Below are positions 13,301 through 24,000 of a stretch of DNA of 64,000 nucleotides, piece after piece (the first letter of the stretch is position 1; every line of letters begins with the position of its first letter). The notes under the pieces are model-generated. The model did not search any database, was not told the DNA's origin, and worked only from the letters and a program-made list of their open reading frames with translations. The position numbers and the translations under genes were made by a program. The stretch is from Halichondria panicea (taxonomy: Eukaryota; Porifera; Demospongiae; Suberitida; Halichondriidae): positions 5,134,646 to 5,198,645 of the forward strand of contig NC_087391.1 in the NCBI RefSeq assembly GCF_963675165.1. The letters are read 5' to 3'.

Positions 13301-14752
13301 GATGAGGTCAGAAACAACGCCAAACCTTGCTACAGGTATGTCTCTGAGAATGCAGTGGATGGAATCACTTGTACCCAACAGTGCGTCTGGGCATCACACA
13401 CAAGATACATCTACTTTATGAATTTCGACAACCTTCACCTGGAAGGCTCGATCCAGCAAGAAAAAGATGCCTACATTGGTCAACTATCCCCCTCTCCTGA
13501 CGGTAAGACCATCTGGAGTGCCCATCTTGGAGGTACACTTCTTACCGCCTGGGATGCTCATCAAAAGTGTCACTGCTTTGACGTTGACACAAATGATCAC
13601 TTGAACGACATCTGTGAAGGCATCAATGAGAAGGACCGAATTATGACTGCAATGGTACCTGCTGACGACTGTGTGTGGGTGGGTATGGCCACAGGGCATA
13701 TACTGGTATTCAGCGAAGAAGAGCTCCTCACTTGGTTTCATCCGTACACAGAGTATGTTCGCTTCCTCACTGTACTTCCGTGCTCTGGACCATGTGAGAT
13801 GGAGCAATGTATGGTCGCCAGTGGAGGCAAAGGCTTCCAATCTATGATCGAGGATCTTGACCCACAGGCGGCGACAAGAGTGGATGATAAAGGCCAATTA
13901 CAGAACGAGGTGCCCGACAGTAAGGGAGGTTACTTGGTTCTCTTTGAAGCATTCTCCTCAAAGACATACCGACAGATGAGGTTTATTGAACAAGGCACTC
14001 CGGAGATTTTCGATAATCACCATACAGTTAGTCAAGTTATCCGACAGGGAGATTTTGTGGATGGTACTCACCTCTTGAAGATGTCCAGACCTGCAGATAT
14101 TTCATTTGCACAAGAGTCAACTGCAGAGCCTGAGATTCTCTACACCCCTGATCTGGATGCACAACCGTACCACGATACCAGCTATGATACCCATCCCAGT
14201 GAAATTGAAGAACCGAAAACCGATGCAGTATTTGGAAACACAAACGCTAGTTTTGATGTAAGCAACAGCCTCCGGAAAGGAGAGTCGAACTTCTTTGATC
14301 CCACCACTCGAAGAACTGGGTTTCCGACCAGTACAGGTACAACACCCTCCATTCCTGAAGAGGGAGTTTTTGACAGTGGCTATATCGGGCCTATCATAAA
14401 CGTGTTGTCGACACGCCAACGCACTGCTACTATTGTCAGCAGTAGCGTCTCTGGATCTACGGATGAGGTGTTTGAAGTCAAGCTACTGGATAGCCAAATA
14501 GATGACGAGCAGCCTCCGCGAAGTATTCGCATCACCTGTCCTATTCCCCCCCAGCTGAAGGTTGTCCTCAGTCAGCTGCAAGTAAATGCTTCAGTGAGCG
14601 AAGACAACTGTAAACTGCTCTACTACGGTGCAGATGGAAAAGAAGTTCGACTGAGAAGTCAAGAACAATTTGTTAGGTATCTGCAATTTGAAAGATCTTC
14701 GCAGTTATGGTTTGGAACAGTAACTGCTACTAATGTTAGGGTTGTTACATAG
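7350..14752 (+). CDS. LRRK-type ROCO kinase 2, tandem paralogue, three exons
   Basis: Exons are 7350-7794, 8865-9466 and 9593-14752, giving 2068 aa with the same intron positions and phases as the upstream gene. Order: ankyrin repeats about 20-149, helical region, LRRs about 320-480, Roc P-loop near 513, COR with a longer Pro/Ser/Glu-rich insertion (about 11250-11510), kinase about 1180-1440 with intact G-loop, V-A-I-K, F-R-D-L-K-A-D-N and D-F-G, propeller-like region, then a PB1-like end about 1975-2060 containing A-D-G-K-E-V in place of the usual PB1 acidic motif. It starts about 390 bp after the first gene in the same orientation, so it is a tandem duplicate. Some stretches are almost identical to copy 1 while others differ strongly. 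Both copies are open throughout, so both are probably functional. Confidence 0.9.
8134..8320. mobile_element. MITE with TA target duplication, in intron 1 of ROCO 2
   Basis: The 187-bp element has terminal inverted repeats reading A-G-C-G-G-G-T-A-T-A-T-T-T-C-G-A-G at the left and the complement at the right. TA sits on both sides (8132-8133 and 8321-8322). TA duplication plus short inverted termini and no ORF is the pattern of a Tc1/mariner-type non-autonomous element. Confidence 0.65.
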
Positions 14753-15083
14753 ATATACCAGTACGTACATTTCAGCGTAAATGTTTAGTTGTATTTATTA
14801 ATTTTGTGATTTATTATTGTGTATTAATTTTGTACTCTTTGTGTGTTTTGCATAGTCACCCTCGAAAAAACACCTATTTTGTAAGTATTCCTCGATTAAA
14901 CGCCTCTCTTCAATAATAGGCCAGGGGTAAATAGAGGCTATGACATCAGCGATAATGCTTTTGAAACCACGCCTTTTTATAGCACACTAGAAGGCGTGGT
15001 TTTCAGTCCAAGGGGGCGGGGCTGAGCTAAGTTATAAAAGTATATGCATGTCCAGAGAAAGCTAGTGAAAATCGAGAGTGAAA
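14753..15083 (+). promoter_or_regulatory. Spacer with GC box and TATA box before the epimerase gene
   Basis: No gene is seen before the ATG at 15084. A GC-box-like G-G-G-G-G-C-G-G-G-G lies at about 15011-15020 and TATAAAAG at 15033-15040, roughly 45-50 bp before the start codon. This is a plausible core promoter with a very short 5' UTR. Position and motifs are seen; function is inferred. Confidence 0.45.
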
Positions 15084-15871
15084 ATGCCTGTAACAAGAGA
15101 AGATATCACCTACTGCACAGTGACCAACAAGGCAGGCACTAAGCTAGGTCTGACCTCCCTGGGAGCTACGATCACAGAGCTGGTCCTGCCTACAGGGTGA
15201 GCATTTGGTTGGCTAAATATCCAGCAGCTAGCTGGAAGCAGCCACATGCGCTTTGCATGCTTATATAAATTACTATTAAATTCTTGCAGTGTGGATGTTG
15301 TGCTTGGCTACAAAGATGTGAATGGTGGGTTCTGGTAGCTTAGACCTTAGACAATAATTTGTTCATTCGCTCTTGTTCAGTGCAGTGCTGCATGCATTTC
15401 AATCCTGAACTGGCCTCTAGCTCCTGTTATAATAGAATTAACTACTGACTCTCCACATTTTGTACATGCAGACTACAGAACAAATCCCTTCTATCTTGGC
15501 TGTTCCGTTGGTCGAGTTGCTAATCGAATTAAAATGGCTACGTTCGTTTTGGATGAGAAGACGTACCATGTGACAGCCAATGCTCCACCCAACTCACTAC
15601 ACGGTGGCACGGTTGGATTCAACAAGGTATGTACCGCAGTATATGTAGCTATGACTTTTAACAAGATTTTAATCTATTTGTGTGTCTGTAGCTATGTATA
15701 TTTCCACAATGCATACACACACACTGTCCTTGGTATACGTACTTAAACACGTTCCCTAATGCAGCCCCCCACCTCCCCCATACACACACACACTAATCCA
15801 GTTGTCCCCAGGCCCCCTCTACACACACACGCACACACACACGCACGCACACACACACACACACACGCACG

Positions 15872-15911
<40 letters not shown>

Positions 15912-17869
15912 CCAACTGGTGTGTAGCTGACCTTGGAGAGCAGAGTGTCACTATGACGCTACTGAGCCCCAGTGGTGACCAAGGTTACCCGGGTACTGTG
16001 GAGACCACTGTAGTCTACACACTGACTGACTCCAATGAGGTGGTGATAGAGTACACTGCTAAGCTGAGCCCTGATGGTGACCAGGCAACCATTATCAACC
16101 TCACCAATCACACCTACTTTAATCTGGACGGCAAGGTGAGTACATGTTATGAGTGCCCATAAACTTGAGACAAGACTCAAAACCCAAAGATGCTTGATAG
16201 TATAGTGTATTGGGGCGGGGGGATAGTTAAACAGCCATAACTTTGGCATCATTGATCCAATTTCAAAATTTTTGTGATTTTCTGAAAGCTTAGAAAGAGA
16301 CCTTTCAAATGGTGTGTTTAAATCAAAAAATTGATTCGGACCATAATTTGTCATTTTTTGCCTTTGGACCATGGGCTATAATCCATGGTATTTGGCCGAA
16401 ATTGACAAATTTTGTAATCTCTCAAATATGCACTTTGATGATACCATTTGAAAGGTCTCTTCCTAAGCTTTCAGAAAATCATAAAATCATTGAAATTTAA
16501 TCCACAGAATTCAAGTTATGGTGACTGAAGAGTGCCCGAACCAGGGGGGGTTGAGTTGAACATCTTTCAATAGCCATAACTTTGGTATCATTGATCCAAT
16601 ATCAAAAATTTTGTGATTTTCTGAAAGCTTAGAAAGAGACCTTTCAAATGGTGTGTTTAAATCAAAAAATTGGTTAGGGCCATAATTTGTCATTTTTCGC
16701 CTTTGGACCATGGGCTATCCATGGTATTTGGCCGAAATTGACAAATTCTGTAATCTCTCAAATATGCACTTTGATGATACCATTTGAAAGGTCTCTTCCT
16801 AAGCGTTCAGAAAATCATAAAATTGTTGAAATTTAATCCACAGAATTCAAGCTATGGCGACTGAAGAGTGCCTGAACCATGGGGGAAGGGTTTGAGTTGA
16901 ACATCTTTCAACAGCCATAACAGCCATAACTTTAGTACTGATTTCGAGATTTTTTGAAAGCTTAGAAAGTTACCTTTCAAATGAAGTTTTTTAATCCAAA
17001 ATTTGGTTGGGGACCTTGGAGCATTAGGCTATAGTCCACGGTAAAATTACAAATTAATTTCTGGCCAAAAATAACCAAAGAAACAATTCTGTTCCTTAGG
17101 ACACTGTTCTGAATCATCGCCTGACTGTGAACAGTGACATGTACACTCCGCTGGATAGTGACTTGGTCCCTACCGGCTCCATAGCATCTGTGAAGGGCAC
17201 GTTTCTTGACTTCACCACACCCACTCTGATTGGCGAGAGGATCGAGGCAGCAGGTGGCTATGACATCAACTATGTCATGAAAGACAACAAGATTGTGCAT
17301 CCTAGTGAACCTTCACTGAAGCACTTTGCAACGTAAGTCGTAACTTTTTGATCCATTTTGTATGTGCTTAATCTGTTACAGTACCTAGCAATGCATAGTG
17401 TGAAAGTTGAGTGAGAATTTAAGTTGAGTATTTTAGTATTCGATCATTTAATTCAGCCAAATTTTGCTTTTAACAGCTACTGAAGACATACCTGCCAAAA
17501 TTTATAAGATTGCATGGAGATAGTTATCCGCGGCTCAATTTCGAGAATCAAAGCACAGAAATTCAAACGTTATCCAAAGTTTGTGGGTTAATCATTACCC
17601 CCCCCCCCTCTCCCCTGTACAGACTGAAGGGCTCCTGCACTCTCAAGGTGTACTCTGACCAGCCGGGGGTGCAGCTGTACACTGGTAACTTTCTGGATGG
17701 GGAGCAGAGTGGTCCGGGGAAGGATGGCCGACCTCTAATCAAACATGGCGGTGTGTGTCTGGAGACGCAGGCCTGCCCTAACGCTATCAATATCCCCGGG
17801 GCGGAGGGTCAGGTGATCCTGAGAGCAGGACAAGTGTACAAGAGCAAAACTCTATGGGAATTCTCATGA
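15084..17869 (+). CDS. GALM: Aldose 1-epimerase (galactose mutarotase), six exons
   Basis: Exons 15084-15196, 15290-15324, 15472-15626, 15911-16135, 17100-17332 and 17623-17869 join in phase to 335 aa, close to the usual length of about 340. The enzyme interconverts alpha and beta anomers of galactose and glucose, feeding the Leloir pathway in the cytosol. Family landmarks: V-L-G-Y near the start, [21 protein letters not shown] with one catalytic-site His, T-N-H-T-Y-F-N-L with the second His, G-Y-D in the position of the substrate-binding Asp, and [12 protein letters not shown] with the catalytic Glu. The exon 4 acceptor lies at the end of a CA microsatellite. No frame disruption is seen. Confidence 0.92.
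15817..15910. repeat. CA/CG-interrupted microsatellite ending at the exon 4 acceptor
   Basis: An (AC)n tract with GC interruptions runs directly into the CAG acceptor of epimerase exon 4, so the repeat occupies the polypyrimidine-tract position. Confidence 0.8.
16196..17050. repeat. Tandem copies of a roughly 320-bp imperfectly palindromic repeat in epimerase intron 5
   Basis: Two long units (about 16208-16530 and 16560-16870) and a partial third (about 16910-17046) share blocks such as G-C-C-A-T-A-A-C-T-T-T-G-G, A-C-C-T-T-T-C-A-A-A-T-G-G and its complement C-C-A-T-T-T-G-A-A-A-G-G-T. Each unit is therefore roughly self-complementary. Copies of the same family are in POLR1C intron 2. Confidence 0.75.
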
Positions 17870-18071
17870 ACAGTGATGATAATAGTGAACCATAGGTATC
17901 TATAACTGGTGGACATTGTATTTTGTATTTTTGTAATTGATTTTTGCTTTTTGTTGACTTAGTGTTATTGCTAAAATGTGGGCGTATCTGATAAGGGAAA
18001 TCCCCTGGTTGAACTCTTAGAAGTTCCAGCCACGTGGCCAGTATTAAAAGTCACTGTGAAAGGGTTGATGG
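17870..18071. other. Spacer between epimerase stop and POLR1C start
   Basis: About 200 bp with no supported exon separates the epimerase TGA from the POLR1C start. Three consecutive in-frame ATGs begin at 18072. The segment must hold the epimerase 3' end and the POLR1C promoter. Confidence 0.5.
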
Positions 18072-21000
18072 ATGATGATGGAAGTAGACCCTCCAGTAAG
18101 TGCAAGTGCAGAGGCTGTGCAGAGAATAAGGACAAGGATAGAACTGGGGGAGCACTCTATCATTAATGTGAGAGCTAGTACAGTGAAGATATGGTGGTTA
18201 GGTAGTCTCGCACGCCAGACGTTTCATCCGGGGGCTAGGCTTGTCGTGTGCCAATAGATAATGATTCCCTTTATTTGCAGACACACAGCTCAGATTTTCC
18301 CAGTAACTACCCGGGCTTTGACGATGCTTGGAACATCAAGAAATTCAAGAAGGTGAGATACTAAATGTTCATAATTATTCGGGAGATGACAATTTCGACC
18401 AAATACCATGGTCCCATAGTCCAAGGCCGAAAAATTACAAATTATGGTTCAAATTAAATTAGGGGTTTAAACACACCATTTGAAAGGTGCCAATTTAGCA
18501 ATACCATGGATTATAGCCCATGGTCCGAGGCCGAAAAATGACAAATTAGGGCCCGGACGAAATTTTGGATTGAAACACACCATTTTAAAGGAAATTTTCT
18601 AAGCTTTCAGAAAATCCACAAATTTTTTACATTGGGTACGGCTGTTGAAAGATGTTCAACTACACCCCCACCCCCTCCGTTTAATTCAAATCTTTCAGCT
18701 GCCATAACTTGAATTCTGTGGATCCAAAGTCAAAAATTTTAGGATTTTCTGAAAGCTTACAAAAATACCTTTCAAATGGTATCATCAAAGTTTATATTTG
18801 AGAGATAAAAGTATTTGCCAATTTAGCAGTACCATGGATTATATATAGCCCATGGTCCGAGGCCGAAAAATGACAAATTAGGGCCCGGACGAAATTTTGG
18901 ATTGAAACACACCATTTTAAAGGAAATTTTCTAAGCTTTCAGAAAATTTTGACATTGGATCAACAGTACTCAAGTTATGGCTGTTGAAAGATGTTCAACT
19001 ACACCCCAACCCCCTCCGTTTAATTCAAATCTTTCAGCTGCCATAACTTGAATTCTGTGGATCCAAAGCTTTTAGAAAATCAGAAAAATTTTGAAATTGG
19101 ATCAATGATACTAAAGTTATGGTTGTTGAAAAATGTTCAACTACACTGATTCCCCCAACTGCCTTAACTTGAATTCTGGGGATTTACGAGTAGACTCTGT
19201 GGGGGGTATGGTTAGTTAGATAAACTCCTCCCCCTCTCCAGGGTTTCCGTGTCGACGTAGTGAGTCTGAGCGATGAGGAGATGGAGTTTGACATGATAGG
19301 AGTAGACCCGGCAGTGGCCAATGCCTTTAGAAGAATACTCATTGCAGAGGTACCCACTATGGCCATTGAGAAGGTCTACATCATCAACAACACCTCTCTC
19401 ATCCAGGACAATGTGTGTGAGGATATTTGCTGCATAAAACAAAAACTGCAATATTATATAAAATTATGTGGAAAACAAATTTTTTGTGTTATGTGAGAAA
19501 ATACAAGTTTTGTAGAATTCCCAGAAATATTTTACCCTGCTAAGCCTGAAATTCTATGTTGTAAGGTACTGTAGTTTCCCCAGGTACTTACATCTTACAA
19601 AAAAAAAACGTACTTACATGAACATACAGGTTAGCGTGTTTATATTCCCAGCAAGCTTTGTGAAATTCAAATGCTTACCATGTAATGAGTTCAGGTTTCC
19701 CCAACCCCAAGGTACTAGCACACAGATTTGGACTAATACCACTCAAAGTTGATCCAAGGCTATTCAAGATGCCTCCACCGTGTAAGTGCTAGCGGACATT
19801 GCTCACATGACAGTCACATGATCCCCTGTGCAGTGGAGGAGGGTGCTCCATTGCCAGGTGTTCCGTCACCTGATCAAATAGTGGAGTTCAACCTCAAAGT
19901 GAAGTGCAAACGTAACCCTAAGGCACCTAAAGATTCAGAAGATCCCAACGAACTGTACATCAACTCAAAAGGTGGGTATTGGTCTGGTATAAAGTGTAGA
20001 TCGATAATTCCTGCCGCTTGTGTAATTCACATGCATGGTTAGGCAATCACCCTAAAAAAAATTTTTTTATAAATGTCTGTATTGCACAGTAATAATATTC
20101 AATAGTGTACCAGAACAATTATAAATGCATTTTGTAGCCCTTTGTAATGTCTATCTAATGGTGTGTTTAAAAGTCAGAGATAGAGACAGTTCTATTCTCT
20201 GAGAAAAGCCATGGCCCAACCAAATCGTAGGAATTTACCTGTTTTATTACTAACTTTGAGTCGTCATAACTCGATAGTGTACCAGCACAATTAAAAATTC
20301 TATTTGTAGCCCTTTGTAATGTCTATCTAATGGTGTGTTTAAGTCAGTGATAACCCAGAGATAGAGAAGTTCTATTCTCTGAGAAAAGCCATGGCCCAAC
20401 CAAATCGAAAGAATTTGGCCTGTTTTGTTACTAACTTTGAGTCGTCATAACTTGAGTTTCGATAGTGTACCAGCACAATTAAAAATTCTATTTGTAGCCC
20501 TTTGTAATGTCTATCTACTGGTATGTTTAAGTCAGTGATAACCCAGAGATAGAGAAGTTCTATTCTCTGAGAAAAGCCATGGCCCAACCAAATCGAAAGA
20601 ATTTGGCCTGTTTTGTTACTAACTTTGAGTCGTCATAACTTGAGTTTCGATAGAGTATCAGCACAATTAAAAATGTATTTTGTAGCCCTTTGTAATGTCT
20701 ATCTAATGGTGTGTTTAAATCAGCGATAACTTAGATATAGAGAAAGTTCTATTCTCTGAGAAAAGTCCTAACCCAACCAAATTTTAGGAATTTGGCGTGT
20801 TTTATTACTAACTTTGAATCGTCATAACTTGAGTTTCGATAGAGTACTAAAAATGCATTTTGTAGCCCTTTGTTATGTCTGTCTAATGGTGTGTTTTAAT
20901 CATTGATAGTCTAGAGATAGAAAAAGTTGAGAAAAGCGATGGCGCAACCAAATTGTAGGAATTTGGCCTGTTTATATAACTTTGTGTACAGTAAGTACTA

Positions 21001-24000
21001 TATGAGTGTACTAAACAAGCTAATGTACAGGCATGATATGATAGTTCCAATAGCCCCTATTGTATTGACTGAGTCCCTGCATCATGCATCCTCTGTGTGT
21101 ACAGTGTTGTCAGCTGACATGAAGTGGGTGCCCCTTGGAGACCAGGCCTCAAGACTGGAGGACGTCAGACCAGTACTCGACGATATTGTCATTGCCAAGC
21201 TCCGACCCGGTCAGGTGAGGATCCATACGTGTACATGTAGCTGGTAGTTAGTCTGCATGGTGGTTGACTTTCAAAAACTGGTTACTGTGTGTCTGTTTTG
21301 TTACTGTGATCGACCCACCCCTATTAATTTTGTCATTAACATTATTTTTCTCTCTGTGCAGGAGGTTGATGTGAGGCTGCTGTGTGTGAAGGGGATCGGA
21401 CAAGACCATGCCAAGTTCTCTCCAGTTGGTAAGAGCTTGTACTGTGGTTGAATACGTCAATGTTATTATGGATAGATCTGCTATATAATATCAACTAGAG
21501 CACTGAAGTGCTAACCCTCGGTTGTTTACATGAATACAATAAATGAAGCATGGAAGCTGGCCAAGTAGCAAGTAACATGAGCAAAAACCCTTTTCCATTG
21601 TTCCTGGTACAAGATCACTTCAGCTGTAAACACATACCTCGAATAAAAAGAACGCCTGTACACAGAGGCCATGCAGCCAACGTGCAAGTTCAAACTTCTT
21701 AGCTTTTGCTTGCTTTTATTCAACAATGAAGCTTTAACATCAAAAAATCTGCCACTAATAACTTGTTGTGTGAAGGCTATCCCATGCTGTAAACGCAGTA
21801 CTATGGCATCTAGGTGAGTAGACTCAGATGCAGACGAACGGAGGACACTATACCGCAGTACGGCCTCGGGTAATAATATCATTGACGTATACTCTGTAGA
21901 GCTTTAAAATCAAATGACAATGGTCAATGGTTAGACTACTAACCCAAGGCAACCCAAGGCGTGCGTGTGTGGGCGGCCACGGGTGTAGTAGTCCGTTGGT
22001 TTGTTTGTTTGTGTGTGACATGTGAGTCTACTCACCTGGATGCAATAGCACTGCGTTTACAGCATGGATAGCCTCCACACAACAAGTTATTAGTTAATAG
22101 TGGCAGATTTTGATGTTAAAGCTTCGTTTCGAGCAACTAAGAAGCTTGAACTTGCACGTTGGCTGCATGGCCTCTGTACGTGTACAGGCGTTCTTTATTC
22201 AAGGTACTTATTTACAGATGAAGTGATCCTGTACCAGGAATAATGGAAAGGGGTCACTAGGGTTGTTGCTTATCCCTTAGCCCCAAGGAGCCATAATTAC
22301 TTCTAAGACTCTAGGCTTAATTCTTGACTTTGCTGTGATTCTAGTCCACAGTGCATGTCTTATCCATATATACTAAAGCTCCGTTCTCTGCATGCCTCTA
22401 GAGTCTATAGAATTTCATTGCTCGCTACTTCACCAGCTTCCATGCTTCATACATACTACTGCATTTATTGTATTCATGTAAACAACCGAGGGTTAGGACT
22501 TGAGTGCCTTAGTTGGTACAATAATTATGTGGTGTGCTTGAACATGTGATGTGCATATGTGTGGTTGAACATGTGATGTGCATATGTGTGGTTGAACATG
22601 TGATGTGCATATGTGTGGTTGAATAATTATAATCACACTATTGATTATAATTATTCATTGACACAACTATGATGGTTGTTGATTAGAGGCCATTATATCC
22701 TTAACGTTCCTTTTGTGTTGCCATATCAAAGTTTTCACAGCGCCATTATGGAATCTGGGAAAATTACTAATGTTATACATAAACTGCAAGCCAAGTAAAA
22801 TCTCATCACAATAGTGTTCAAACAGTGTTGTACATCGTCCTCTGCAGATATACTATACTAAAAGTTCATTGTTCATTGTTCATTGTTCATTAGCATTAGG
22901 GGAAGAGTAGATATACATAATATACATATATGTACATATAGTGGTGACATAAGTGTGGTATGAACTAAATATAAATAGTACTAAATATACTATTGTCCAT
23001 CCAGACCTATTGACATGTGCACTAAGAAGCCCACTGCACATGAATACTTTTAGTAGTTCAAATGCAACTGAGTGACAAGACAAACTATGAGTAGTAGTGT
23101 TGCCGGCACTTTTATTTGTGTTGTAGCAGCAGTCCAAGATGTTATTCCCAGATTTGCGCTTTTGAAGTTTATTCTTTTTTTTATATTGATGGGCTTGGCT
23201 GTGTTTGACACTTACACTGATTGGTTAGTGGTTGTCAACTTTAGGGACAATGGATTCAGCAACCCTCTCTTGCCACACAACGACATTTGGCTAACTCTAT
23301 GGCTCATGTTTGTAGTGATTGGCACACTTTTGACTGTTGTCTCTATTCTGCATGATGGGATAACCTTGCTGTATGAATGTTGCTGCAAAGACGACGATGA
23401 CGACAACGACGACAGCCCTCTCGAATGCTTCTATGAATGTGGTTGTAATACTACCACTCGAAACGAAACACTCAGTGTACTGACACTATTGTTTCAAGAT
23501 CTCCCTTTGCTGGTCTTGAGTGTTTTTTTTACCTACGTGCAGGTTGGTTGCAAATCTCCCCAACCAAAAGATGTCACTCTTCTTTTACTGAATGTGTGCA
23601 TTAGTGTGACTGTCGCATATGCAGCTACTTTATGTAGGTTTATACGCACCATTGTACGCATGATAAAATTTATCCGTAAAGACGACATTACTGATTGCAC
23701 TTGTTGTGTCAATTTTTACAAATGTTTTGTTATAATAGGCATCATTTTGGAGGCTTTGGCATTATTTTTATCGCCGATTGGTATCTCATATGTATGGGTT
23801 GACTATACATATGTAAAGAGTGGAAATTTGTTCAACGATCCTCTTAAAATTTATCACTCTGGTCATCCGCTCTTTGAAATTTCTGGAAATGTCATTCCAC
23901 CAAATGGTACCTTTCTTCATATCGAAAATATCCACATGACGGAAATATCGCAAAATGGTACCTTTCTTTATAATATCGATAAAGGTAGAGATATTTACTG

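Noticed and set aside
15959-16372. Minus-strand open frame over epimerase exon 4
   Set aside because: It is antisense to a clear coding exon and extends into a repeated intron sequence.
17978-18166. Alternative frame starting before the POLR1C ATG
   Set aside because: It does not continue into the next exon in phase; the frame from 18072 joins exon 2 cleanly and matches the RPAC1 N-terminus.
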